From positions 1 through 21,548 of the forward strand of contig DAOWER010000273.1 of the NCBI GenBank assembly GCA_030638405.1: 21,548 bases of DNA, read 5' to 3'. This document shows positions 6,169 to 14,695 of the stretch, piece after piece. The DNA comes from Candidatus Eiseniibacteriota bacterium. GTDB taxonomy: Bacteria > Joyebacterota > Joyebacteria > Joyebacterales > Joyebacteraceae. A program made the position numbers and the translations under genes. Numbering within the stretch: position 1 is the stretch's first letter; each line of letters begins with the position of its first letter. Below the pieces are notes generated by a model. The model had not been told where the DNA came from. It saw only the letters and a program-made list of their open reading frames with translations, and searched no databases.

Positions 6169-7098
6169 CTAGTCCCCGAACGCCATCGTCAGAGAGATCC
6201 TGTGCGTGGCCTCGAAGTCCTCGTGGTCCGTGTAGGTGTAGTCGAGCTGGAAATCGCTGTACTTGAAGCCCGCGCCGTAGGACAGGTTGCCCATATCGAC
6301 GCCGGTCTTGTAGCCGGCACGCAGCGCCAGCATGTCATACACCCAGACCTCGCCACCCACGGCCATGGCAACGTCGCGGTTCTTCGGCATCAGAGCATCG
6401 ACGCCGACCATCAGGTCCACGTTCGGGATCTGGGCCCTGAAGGTCGAGTACGAGACACCGCCCGCAAAGGTCATCGTCTGCTCGTCTTCCTCGCCGACGA
6501 ACTTGAACTTCGTGCCGAGGTTCCTGACGGCGAGACCGAACTTGATCTGGTCTTCCATCACCCCGTAGAGGAAACCGAGATTGACGCCGATCGCGGTATC
6601 GGTCTCATCTTCGAAGCTGCCCTGAATCACGTGACCGGAGACACCGAACGACATGTCGCAGATGTTCGGCACGTCGAATCCGTATCCGCCCACGAAACCG
6701 AGGTTGTACGCCTCGGCCGACCGGTTCAGATCCGTCCCGTCGACGTCGTACACGTCAACGCCGCCGAGGTCGAAGTACGCCAGACCCAATGCGAGCCCGC
6801 CGTCTCCGCGGGGCAACCCGACGCCCAGGTAGCTGAAGGACGTGTCGTCGAGCCACTCGATCTGACTCACGCCCAGACTGAGACGCGAGATATTCGAGAG
6901 ACCCGCCGGGTTGTACGTCAGACTCCAGAGGTCACCGGGAGCGGCCGTGTACGCGGCCACAGCGCTCGGCCCCGCACCGATTCCGATTCCGAAGACGTCC
7001 AGATAGGTGCTTCCCGCCGTACCGTCTTCCGCCCAGGCCACGCTCGACACAACCAAAGCAGCGACCAGTATGAGAGGAAGACCGAACATTCTAGTCAT
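6169..7098 (-). CDS. PorV/PorQ-family outer-membrane beta-barrel protein
   Basis: Family members are outer-membrane barrels. PorV carries T9SS cargo from the translocon to the surface attachment complex. Seen: 309 residues; a signal peptide (about 1-23, LILVAALVVSSVAWA then AEDG). The mature start has GAGPSAVAAYTAAPGDLWSLTYNPAGLSNI, matching the family's early motif of a Gly-rich stretch followed by WNPAGL. Alternating beta-strands run to the end, closing with RISLTMAFGD. The start is ATG 7098, eight bases after AAGGAGG. A longer frame would run back through the intergenic hairpin and is rejected. It is co-directional with, and 68 bases after, the giant T9SS-type protein. The shared operon suggests it handles that cargo, but the sequence cannot tell PorV from PorQ or from related FadL-like barrels of unknown role. 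Confidence 0.85.
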   Translation of the reverse strand: MTRMFGLPLILVAALVVSSVAWAEDGTAGSTYLDVFGIGIGAGPSAVAAYTAAPGDLWSLTYNPAGLSNISRLSLGVSQIEWLDDTSFSYLGVGLPRGDGGLALGLAYFDLGGVDVYDVDGTDLNRSAEAYNLGFVGGYGFDVPNICDMSFGVSGHVIQGSFEDETDTAIGVNLGFLYGVMEDQIKFGLAVRNLGTKFKFVGEEDEQTMTFAGGVSYSTFRAQIPNVDLMVGVDALMPKNRDVAMAVGGEVWVYDMLALRAGYKTGVDMGNLSYGAGFKYSDFQLDYTYTDHEDFEATHRISLTMAFGD

Positions 7099-7099
7099 G

Positions 7100-7111
7100 C
7101 GACAACCTCCT
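7100..7111 (-). promoter_or_regulatory. Ribosome-binding site of the PorV-family gene, copy of the one before the giant gene
   Basis: The minus-strand 12-mer AGGAGGTTGTCG precedes the ATG at 7098 by one base. The same 12-mer is found at 14233-14244, one base before the ATG of the giant cargo gene. It fixes both starts. Confidence 0.7.
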
Positions 7112-7116
7112 TGATT

Positions 7117-7153
7117 CCGGGGGAGGGGCGGGGTCTGCCCCCCCGCCCCCTGG
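7117..7153 (-). other. GC hairpin / G-run element between the giant cargo gene and the PorV gene
   Basis: Arms GGGGCGGGG (7125-7133) and CCCCGCCCC (7141-7149) form a perfect 9-bp GC stem around a 7-base loop. On the mRNA strand the right arm is a run of 5 G, one C and 7 G, which could also form a quadruplex-like structure. No U-tract follows, and the PorV ribosome-binding site lies about 10 bases downstream. It may be a partial terminator, a 3' stabiliser of the upstream message, or both. Confidence 0.5.
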
Positions 7154-7166
7154 CAAGTATGGCCTG

Positions 7167-7445
7167 TTACTTGATGACCATGATCTTCCGTGTAACAATC
7201 TCGTCGCCGGTGTCGATCGTGACTATATACATGCCGCTGGCCACGGTCTTGCCGTCGTCGTTCGTCAGATCCCACTGCACGTTCTCGTCACGTCCGCCGC
7301 CTGGTGTGAGATCAGCAACCAGGCCTCCGAACATGTCGTAGAGCTTAACCACGGCCCCACCCTCGTAGTCTCCGCCGAGAGCGATGGTGATACCACCTGC
7401 GTTCTCGTTCGTCTTGTACGGGTTCGGGAAGATGGCAATGGAGCC
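7167..7445 (-). other. T9SS-type (FlgD-Ig-like) C-terminal sorting domain
   Basis: These bases encode the last 92 residues of the giant protein. The order is FPNPYK, a short beta-strand block, VVKLYDMFGGLVADL, VQWDLTNDDGK, VASGMYIVTI and a final KIMVIK. This is the usual pattern of the type A sorting domain (NPF/NPY start, YDxxG centre, W(D/N)-x-x-(D/N)-x-x-G, SGxYxxxI, K-x-x-V-x-K end). Confidence 0.8.
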
Positions 7446-10400
7446 CTCACCCCGCTCGAGCACTACCGTGACATCGAGGACGTCCATCTCGACGCCGTCG
7501 TGCAGCACCTGGAGCGTGCCCGTGTAGTTCTGACCAAGCAGCCCCGCGGGCACCTGGATCACGAGGTCGAACGTCCCCTCGCCGGCGTACGGAACAGCCA
7601 GACCCTCGGGGAACACCGTCGGAGCCGGGATCACCGAGCCAGTCTGGTCGCCCTCGAGATCCGTCATCGCAAACGTGATGCCCGAGTTGACGCCGACATT
7701 GCCCATGTTCACCAGCGTGACGTCTTCCAGAGTGACGCTCTCGCCCGCGACGCCGTCCGCCGTGATCAGACCGTCATACTCCGGATTGAAGTCGAGGTCG
7801 ATGACCTGGGGAACGATGACCGTGACCGGGAACGTGCCGCTGAGATAGCCGTCAGCCGTGATCTCAACCGAACCGTAGTAGGTTCCGGCCTCGAACTGCG
7901 GAAGGGCATAGTAGTCAACCGTCCCGCTCTCACAGTCGCCCCAGCCCACAGTGCCGCTGACCGACACCGCAGCCGAGAGACCGATGGGCAGGCCGCTGAC
8001 CGTACCGGCGACACTACTCAGGTCGCAGTTGCCGAGGTTGCAGACCTCGAACACCTTCGCGCCCGCGCCGTCGACCAGCACGGTAGGCAGCTCGGTAGCC
8101 GAGACACTCATGGACGGGATGCAGTTGACTGTGACCTCGATCGTCAGCTCGTCGAACTGCCCATCACCGCCGGCCAGAAGCGTGACCGTTCCGGTGTAGG
8201 TGCCCGCCCTCGTGCCCGCGGGAATCGAGACGCAGATATCAGTTGCCGCGTTCGAGTCCATCGGGATGGTCAGGCTGGCCGGATTGAAGTCGATCGCCGA
8301 AGCCGGTATGGGCGCGCCGGGACCGACCAGGTTGCCGACACTGAAGTGAACGTCGCCGGCCTCGGCGTTGCCGATGTTGTTGACTACGGCCAGGCCGCAG
8401 ACCTGCTCACCCGGGTCGCCGGTCGCCGTCCACAGCGTCTCATCGAACTCGATGTTGATCAGCGATCCGACGTCGATCGTCAGATGGAAGTAATCCATCA
8501 GCGTAGCGACAGCCGGGATCGTCGGGTCGTAGATCACACGCGGTCCGATCTCGCCGGGAAGCCAGCCCAAACCGGTGTCGAGACCCCTCGCCGCGATCGG
8601 CACCGTGCCGTCGCCGGGCACCCAGCCGGGTGGGTGGTCTGTCAGGTAGGTGCCGGCAGGCAGGTCGGCAGGAATGTCGGCCAGGGTCAGACGATACAGC
8701 TTCGGCGCACCGTTCAGGAGCAGCGTGTCACCCATGGTGCCGTCCAGCAGCACCTCGATCGAGTGCACGCCGTCAGGAGCGTACGCCAGGAAGCTGACCG
8801 GATCACCGCCATCGGCCGGGATCTTCTCGAGCGTGCCCGTGGTCGGGTCGTAGTACGCGAGGTCGAGAATGGTCTCGGTACCGGGACCGTCCCAGTCGTC
8901 CACGTTGGTGTTCGGGCCGGCCGCGTAGACCACGAAGTCGCGGATCGTCACTCCAACCTCGCCCGGCGTGACCGCGATGTAGATCTGGTTGCCGGCCACG
9001 CTGCCGTAGTCGTCGTGGATGTCGATGTCAGGCAGCACCAGCATGAACTTGAGCGCGAACGTGTCGGAGACCTCGTCGACGTCCCAGTACCCGTTCGGGT
9101 TCGGCTCCCCCGGCGGGTGTGGGATGTCCTCGAACACCGTGACCACGCCCTCGTAGTCGCCGACCGGGAGCGTCGACGTGTCGATGTAGACGAAGAACGA
9201 GTCGACCGTCGCCAGTGGCATACCGGCCATGAGCGGCGAGTCGAAGCTGATGGCCGCTGTCGGATCCACGGGACCGCTCGTGAACGCGAACTCCGCCAGG
9301 ATGTCGTACGTCAGATCGACGTTACCCTGATCATCGAACGTGTTCAGATCCCAGTCACGGCCGATCCACGGAGCCGCGGGCAGATCGTTGTAGTCGTTGG
9401 TCCCGTCCGGCGGGTGGCCCGGATGCGGCCAGTCGCCGTCGGGATAGGTGTTCGGGTTCGCGATCCTGAACATGCCCTCGATACCGTCCGGGTGCATCGG
9501 TGCGCCCGCCAGGTGCATCTCGCCGATCGCTCCGGACTCCCAGAAGTCGTGCGGGTCGGAGGCAAGACCTATGCCGAGCGGGTCGCCGTCGTCGTCGCAG
9601 ATGTCGATGTCCTTCTGCGGCGCCACGTAGACCCTGAGCACGACGTAGTCGTCGGGCAGCTCCTGCTCACTGATGCAGTCGCCCGGCCAACTCGCGTTTT
9701 CCCTCGTCGTCTCCACCTGGATGTAGCCCATATACCAACCGGGCATCGCGCCCTCGGGAACGTCGACCGTCACGTCGATGCCCTCGATGTCGCCGGGTGC
9801 GAACCCGCTCAGGCTCTCCGGGAAGCAGCTGACGGCCGAGTAGTGGATCCAGTCGGCGTCGTCCGACGGAGCGCTGTAGTCCGCCGGCGGGTAGCCCCAG
9901 AGCTCACCGGCCCAGTGCAGCGACGTGACCGTGAGGTAGACGTCGTCGATCGGAACAGCCGCCATGGACGGGCCGTCACTCGGGTCGGGGTTGATGCCCT
10001 CATTCGTATGCACGACCCAGACCGTGCTGCCGTCGCTGTCGCCGGGCGGGACGCCGACGCCCGCGACTCCGATGTCGAGCGTGTCACCGGCCGCGCGCGT
10101 GGGCACCGCGAGCATGAAGTCGATGTCCCAGTCACCCTCGGTGCTGAGAAGCGGGTCGGTCCCGGCAAGTTCCGCTTCTATGCCGTCGCTGACGCCGCCG
10201 CGGTCCGTGTCACACACGTTCGGGTCGGTCTCGCCGACACCGCCCCAGTCGGAGTCCGTGTCGTACGGGCTGTTCCCGTCGCGGTAACCGTCGTTGTTCG
10301 CGTCCTCTCCGCCTCCTCCACCGTCCGGCAGACCGTCGCCGTCCGTGTCATCGACGAGCGGGTCGGTCGTGTAGGCGCCGTTCTCGACCACGTCATACCG

Positions 10401-13400
10401 CGCGTGGCCGGGCCACGGGTCCGAGGGATCGGTGTCGCTGCCCATCGCCGTCAGCAGACCCCACTCGAGACCGTCCAACAGATCGTCGCCGTCGGTGTCA
10501 TACCACAGGCAGTTGGTGCCCGGATCCCTTGTCGGCACGCCGTAGATGACCTCGTAGCCGTCGATGAGACCATCGTCGTCGGTGTCATCATCGCGGGGAT
10601 CGGGCTCGTCGACTCCGATGTCGCTGTTGTCGCCGTCAAGGTCGTCGTCCTCGACGTAGTCGGAGAACCCGTCCATGTCGGTGTCGTAGAGCGAAGGATC
10701 CGCGTTAGCGATGCCGTCCGCGTCCCAGAAGCCCGGGTCGGGGTCCGTGCCGCCCAGGAGCGGATCCACCCAGATGGTGTCGGTCTTGCCGACCTCGAAG
10801 CCGTCGTGCAGTCCGTCGCTGTCCGTGTCGAGCAGCTTCGGATCGGAGGCCTGGAAGCCCGGCTCGCCCGTGTGGGGCTGATGGATCACCTGGTAGTACT
10901 CGTCGCCGTCGAGGATACCGTCATCGTCGAAGTCACGGTCGCTGTCGGCGTAGTCGTGCCAGGTGCCCAGACCCTTCTCCTGCACGTCGGTCAGGTTGTC
11001 GTTGTCCGAGTCATCGTCCCACACGTTGACGATGCCGTCGCCGTCAGAGTCGTCGACGTAGGTCTCGAGGCCGTCACAGTCCCAGACCCAATCCTGGTCG
11101 CTGTCGACGTCCATGGCGTCGCTGGCGCCATCGCCATCGTTGTCGTTCACCGGATCTTCGACCGCACCCTCGTCACATCCATCGCTGTCCGTGTCGGGAT
11201 TCGTGGGGTCCGTGCCGTAGCTGACGTACTCGTCACCGTCGGAGAGAGTGTCGCCGTCGGTGTCGCCGTCGTTCGGGTCGCTCTCCTGCCCGAACTCCGA
11301 GTCGTCACGCAGACCATCGTTGTCAGTGTCGGCATCGAACGGGGCCGTCGAATCCAACGAGTTGTCGACCCAGCCCGCGCAGTACGGCGAGCTCGGGGTA
11401 TTCGCGAAGCCCTCGTAGTAGTCCGGCAGCGCGTCGTCGTCGGTGTCCCTGTCGGCCGCGTCCGTCTCACCCGGATCCGCCATGCCGTTCAGGTTCACAT
11501 CCTCGACGCCGTCGTCGATACCGTCGAAGTCACTGTCGGTCAGACGCGGGTCGGTCTTCTTGCTGGTGTCCAGGTCGCCCGCGCCGAACGTGGCAGGGTT
11601 GGTCCAAGGCAGGTTGTGTGGGGGCGGCCCGGTCAGGTCGATGTTGCCAGCATTGAAGCCAACCTCGAGACCGTCCCAGAGACCGTCGCCGTCGGTGTCG
11701 ACCATGAGCGGCCGCGTGCCGAAGATCAGCTCGTCACCGTCCCCGATGCCGTCGTCCTCGGTGTCGCCGTCCGCCGCCATCGTCTCGTAGTCCGGGTCAT
11801 TCGGCTCCCAGCTACCGTTCGCGTTGGCATCCTCGTAGCCGTCGTAGAGACCGTCGCCGTCGACGTCCGGATCAAGAGCATCGTACCAGAGGTCGTCGTT
11901 GTCGTCGACAATGCCGTCACCGTCGGTGTCGTTGTTGTGCGGGTTCGTACCGATGAAGACAACCTCGACGTAGTCGTCGAGCCCGTCAGCATCCATGTCA
12001 CTGTCGGTCGGGTCGGTCGGCCACGCCTGGCCCACGTCGTCGACGTCGAACCAGTCCGGGTGGAGCTCGTCGCCGTCGAACAGGCCGTCGCCGTCGAAGT
12101 CCAGCGTCAGGTGCATGGTCGGCGTTGCGGTGCCATCGAGCACGAACTCCTCGACGTCGAACAGACCGTCGCCGTCCGAATCGCTGGTGCTGGCAGGACT
12201 GCTAACAGCGACGGACGCATCGAGCGGATCGGAGTAGTTCGCAACCTCCACCGCGTCGAGGGTACCGTCCCCGTCCGTGTCAACGTTGCCCGGGTTCAGA
12301 GCGCCCACGTGGTAGCGAGTCCCGTCCCGTGCGTTCGTCGACGACGCGTAGTCGGCGTAGGCCATCTCCGTCCTGTCGTGCAGGAACTCGTAGTTTATAC
12401 CGGGTGGCTGCTGCTCACGCCAGTCGGAGTCCGTATCGAACACGTTCGCCAGGCCGTCGCCGACGCCGAGCTCCAGATCGCTCAGGTCCTCCGTGAACGA
12501 CCAGTCCATCTCGGTGACACCGTCGGCGGCCAGGTACGTGCCGCTGACCGTCTCGCCGTCCTGAATTCCGTCACCGTCGGTGTCGGAATCGAGCGGGTCG
12601 GAGCCCCAGCTGTTCACCTCCTCGCCGTCGTCAACGAAATCGCCGTCGGTGTTGGCATTGAGCGGATCGGTCCAGTGGGTATTGACCTCTTCTCCGTCCA
12701 GTAGACCGTCACCGTCGGTGTCGTCGTCGGTCGGGTCGGTGAACCAGATGTGGACTTCCTCGCCATCGAGGAGGCCGTCATCGTCGCTGTCCCATGAGCC
12801 GATTGCGGCCATCTCGGTCCCGTAGAACGCCTCATCGCCGTCCCAGATACCGTCACCGTCGCTGTCGGCGTCGAGCGCGTTCGTGCTCGAGTCACCGAAG
12901 GGCCTCGGCCTGGATTCGTCCAGGTTGCTGCCAACCAGATCGACGTCACCCGTCAGCCCTTCATCCACCCCGTCACCATCGGTGTCGTCCATGTCGAAAT
13001 TGGTCTTGTGGATGTAGATCTCATCGCCCGGCGAAAGGCCGTCCGAATCACCTGGATCGTCGGCATCGATCGGGCTCGTGCCGTAGATGTTGTACTCGTG
13101 GTTGTCGTCGATGCCGTCGCCGTCCGTGTCGACGACCGTCGGGTCGGTCTCGGTAGCGCCCACCACTCCATCGCCGTCGACGTCCTCAAGCGCGTCGTCG
13201 ATGCCGTCGTTGTCGCTGTCGAGGTCGAGCGCGTTCATCAGGCCGTCACCGTCCGAATCCTGCGCGCCATCGTTACCGTGGCCGTCCCAGCGACCGTCGC
13301 CGTCCGTGTCGGGATCCTGCGGGTCGGTCTTGTAGACGATGGTCTCGTCGGCGTCGTGCCAGCCGTCACCGTCGGAGTCCTCGGCCACGAGCGGATCGCT

Positions 13401-14231
13401 CGAGGCCTCGTGGAACTCGTAGCCGTCGCTGAAGCCGTCGCCATCCGTGTCGTAGAGCGTCGGGTTGCTCTCGCCGGCGTCGACCACACCGTCCGTGTTG
13501 AGGTCTTCCTCGCCGTCGGCGAGGCCGTCGTTGTCGCTGTCGACGTCTACCGCGTTGATGGCGCCGTCCCCGTCGGAGTCGTCGCCGGCCTCGTTGCCGA
13601 CGCCGTCGACACGACCGTCGCCGTCCGTGTCAGGATCGAGCGGGTTGGTGCCGTAGATGGCAACTTCCTCGTGGTCGTTCCACGCGTCGCCGTCGCTGTT
13701 GGCAACGAGCGGGTCGGTGCCCCACATGTCTTCCCAACCGTCGATCAGACCGTCGCCGTCGGTGTCGGCGGCGAGCCAGTTCGTCTCGCCCAGACCGGGC
13801 TCCCACACACCGTCGCCGTCGTCCTCAACGCCGTCCGGAATGAAGTCACCGTCCGAATCGAGATCGAGCGCGTTGATGAGGAGATCCTCATCCTCAGGGC
13901 TGTCGACCAGACCTTCGATGCCGTCGGAGATACCGTCCCCATCCGTGTCCCAATTGGCCGGGTCGGTCTCGCCGACGTCGACGATACCGTTGGGGGGGTT
14001 GACGTCCTCCTCTGCATCGTCCAGACCATCACCGTCCCAGTCACTTCCCTCGTCCGTGACGTCACCGTGAATGCCGTGCTTGGCTTCATAGAAGTCCGGC
14101 AAGCCATCCCCGTCCGTGTCGTAGTAGTACGCGCCGGCCGGGGTGGCCACAGCTACCGTCAGCGAGAACACGACCAGAAGAGAAGCGAGCGCAAGCATCG
14201 CGCCTCTGTCGCTGCGGTTCTCTCTTGCCAT
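7167..14231 (-). CDS. Giant secreted TSP3-repeat protein with Ig-like domains and T9SS-type C-terminal sorting domain
   Basis: Seen: 2354 residues. A signal peptide (about 1-34, hydrophobic ALASLLVVFSLTVAVATPAGA) is followed directly by YYYDTDGDGLPDFYEAKHG. Residues about 37-1360 are roughly forty TSP3-like repeats of the type DTDGDGLxDGxE...TDPxxxD; in this family the spaced Asp bind calcium. Residues about 1370-2260 hold several beta-sandwich modules (recurring PxGTxxGxYxGxVT). The last 92 residues (about 2263-2354, IAIFPNPYK..., VKLYDMFG, W-L-T-N-D-D-G-K-T-V-A-S-GMYIV) match the FlgD-like/Por secretion sorting domain. The protein is expected to be exported by T9SS and held at the surface. 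The start is ATG 14231, next to a strong ribosome-binding site. It has its own promoter and a PorV-like gene downstream. No enzymatic domain was recognised, so adhesion, S-layer-like or matrix roles are possible. Confidence 0.9.
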   Translation of the reverse strand: MARENRSDRGAMLALASLLVVFSLTVAVATPAGAYYYDTDGDGLPDFYEAKHGIHGDVTDEGSDWDGDGLDDAEEDVNPPNGIVDVGETDPANWDTDGDGISDGIEGLVDSPEDEDLLINALDLDSDGDFIPDGVEDDGDGVWEPGLGETNWLAADTDGDGLIDGWEDMWGTDPLVANSDGDAWNDHEEVAIYGTNPLDPDTDGDGRVDGVGNEAGDDSDGDGAINAVDVDSDNDGLADGEEDLNTDGVVDAGESNPTLYDTDGDGFSDGYEFHEASSDPLVAEDSDGDGWHDADETIVYKTDPQDPDTDGDGRWDGHGNDGAQDSDGDGLMNALDLDSDNDGIDDALEDVDGDGVVGATETDPTVVDTDGDGIDDNHEYNIYGTSPIDADDPGDSDGLSPGDEIYIHKTNFDMDDTDGDGVDEGLTGDVDLVGSNLDESRPRPFGDSSTNALDADSDGDGIWDGDEAFYGTEMAAIGSWDSDDDGLLDGEEVHIWFTDPTDDDTDGDGLLDGEEVNTHWTDPLNANTDGDFVDDGEEVNSWGSDPLDSDTDGDGIQDGETVSGTYLAADGVTEMDWSFTEDLSDLELGVGDGLANVFDTDSDWREQQPPGINYEFLHDRTEMAYADYASSTNARDGTRYHVGALNPGNVDTDGDGTLDAVEVANYSDPLDASVAVSSPASTSDSDGDGLFDVEEFVLDGTATPTMHLTLDFDGDGLFDGDELHPDWFDVDDVGQAWPTDPTDSDMDADGLDDYVEVVFIGTNPHNNDTDGDGIVDDNDDLWYDALDPDVDGDGLYDGYEDANANGSWEPNDPDYETMAADGDTEDDGIGDGDELIFGTRPLMVDTDGDGLWDGLEVGFNAGNIDLTGPPPHNLPWTNPATFGAGDLDTSKKTDPRLTDSDFDGIDDGVEDVNLNGMADPGETDAADRDTDDDALPDYYEGFANTPSSPYCAGWVDNSLDSTAPFDADTDNDGLRDDSEFGQESDPNDGDTDGDTLSDGDEYVSYGTDPTNPDTDSDGCDEGAVEDPVNDNDGDGASDAMDVDSDQDWVWDCDGLETYVDDSDGDGIVNVWDDDSDNDNLTDVQEKGLGTWHDYADSDRDFDDDGILDGDEYYQVIHQPHTGEPGFQASDPKLLDTDSDGLHDGFEVGKTDTIWVDPLLGGTDPDPGFWDADGIANADPSLYDTDMDGFSDYVEDDDLDGDNSDIGVDEPDPRDDDTDDDGLIDGYEVIYGVPTRDPGTNCLWYDTDGDDLLDGLEWGLLTAMGSDTDPSDPWPGHARYDVVENGAYTTDPLVDDTDGDGLPDGGGGGEDANNDGYRDGNSPYDTDSDWGGVGETDPNVCDTDRGGVSDGIEAELAGTDPLLSTEGDWDIDFMLAVPTRAAGDTLDIGVAGVGVPPGDSDGSTVWVVHTNEGINPDPSDGPSMAAVPIDDVYLTVTSLHWAGELWGYPPADYSAPSDDADWIHYSAVSCFPESLSGFAPGDIEGIDVTVDVPEGAMPGWYMGYIQVETTRENASWPGDCISEQELPDDYVVLRVYVAPQKDIDICDDDGDPLGIGLASDPHDFWESGAIGEMHLAGAPMHPDGIEGMFRIANPNTYPDGDWPHPGHPPDGTNDYNDLPAAPWIGRDWDLNTFDDQGNVDLTYDILAEFAFTSGPVDPTAAISFDSPLMAGMPLATVDSFFVYIDTSTLPVGDYEGVVTVFEDIPHPPGEPNPNGYWDVDEVSDTFALKFMLVLPDIDIHDDYGSVAGNQIYIAVTPGEVGVTIRDFVVYAAGPNTNVDDWDGPGTETILDLAYYDPTTGTLEKIPADGGDPVSFLAYAPDGVHSIEVLLDGTMGDTLLLNGAPKLYRLTLADIPADLPAGTYLTDHPPGWVPGDGTVPIAARGLDTGLGWLPGEIGPRVIYDPTIPAVATLMDYFHLTIDVGSLINIEFDETLWTATGDPGEQVCGLAVVNNIGNAEAGDVHFSVGNLVGPGAPIPASAIDFNPASLTIPMDSNAATDICVSIPAGTRAGTYTGTVTLLAGGDGQFDELTIEVTVNCIPSMSVSATELPTVLVDGAGAKVFEVCNLGNCDLSSVAGTVSGLPIGLSAAVSVSGTVGWGDCESGTVDYYALPQFEAGTYYGSVEITADGYLSGTFPVTVIVPQVIDLDFNPEYDGLITADGVAGESVTLEDVTLVNMGNVGVNSGITFAMTDLEGDQTGSVIPAPTVFPEGLAVPYAGEGTFDLVIQVPAGLLGQNYTGTLQVLHDGVEMDVLDVTVVLERGEGSIAIFPNPYKTNENAGGITIALGGDYEGGAVVKLYDMFGGLVADLTPGGGRDENVQWDLTNDDGKTVASGMYIVTIDTGDEIVTRKIMVIK
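10150..14122 (-). repeat. Long array of degenerate TSP3-coding repeats
   Basis: About 4 kb of DNA built from imperfect copies of a short unit whose core on the minus strand reads GACACGGACGGCGACGG with synonymous changes. Units recur every 60-120 bases and encode about forty Asp-rich motifs. Unit lengths and the sequence between cores vary, so the array looks old and diverged rather than a recent tandem expansion. The biased codons leave the opposite strand almost free of stops, which produces very long but spurious antisense frames. Confidence 0.85.
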
Positions 14232-14695
14232 CCGACAACCTCCTAGAAGGGCATGTCCACTCCATAGTCGCGGCCCATGACCAACGGGTAATCGCAACCC
14301 GGATCTCCGCTCCGCGGTCTACCGGCACCATGGGCGAAGAGCACCCGCCACCTCTCCGGGTGGCGATCCGTCTCTCACCTCACTGTCCGAAAGACTCCCC
14401 TGTTTCACCTCCTCTTGGACGCTGGATATGCCACCACGAAGGTGGCCTCCGAACGTAGGAACCCCCAATCTCGTGTCGCTTCGCCTCTGCAGGCTGGATT
14501 GTTGCTGGAACTCACGGCAATCTAGCACAGGGTTTCAAAATCTGTCAACCTTCTTCTGGCCGCTCCATCCGCGCCCACTGAGTCTTTCAACACCGGGTGC
14601 TCTGTTAAGTTACGGAGCCTGGACGCCTCTCATTCGACCGTCTGCGATGGGGCGTTCACCCGCCGTCCCCGGGCCCGCAGCGAGGCCGAAAGAGC
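14232..14695. other. Intergenic region and ~280-nt leader of the giant cargo gene
   Basis: These 464 bases between the alr stop and the giant gene hold a strong minus-strand promoter (14519-14548), then about 280 nt of untranslated leader. The leader contains at least two stable stem-loops: GCCACC/GGTGGC around TTCGT (14432-14448), and CGCCACC/GGTGGCG around CGGAGA (14345-14364). The short frames in it have no good start signals. I compared it by eye with the GEMM/c-di-GMP riboswitch pattern and found no convincing match. Confidence 0.6.
14519..14548 (-). promoter_or_regulatory. Promoter of the giant cargo / PorV operon
   Basis: A perfect minus-strand TTGACA (plus-strand 14543-14548), an 18-base spacer and TAGATT (14519-14524) lie in a locally A/T-rich patch. 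Transcription would start near 14512, about 280 nt before the ATG at 14231. Confidence 0.65.

Noticed and set aside
7500..12704. A 1734-codon plus-strand frame opposite the giant TSP3 protein
   Set aside because: It is the shadow of the Asp/Gly-rich repeat on the other strand: Val/Asp/Arg-rich, no domain, no ribosome-binding site, and interrupted where the repeat ends.
13008..14246. A 412-codon plus-strand frame opposite the N-terminal part of the giant protein
   Set aside because: Same antisense shadow of the repeat array; it has no recognisable protein features.
14232..14515. Possible c-di-GMP (GEMM) riboswitch, prompted by a CCGGGTTGCGA stretch
   Set aside because: The conserved ACGCAAAGCC-type core and tetraloop receptor layout are missing; only a short tail is similar.
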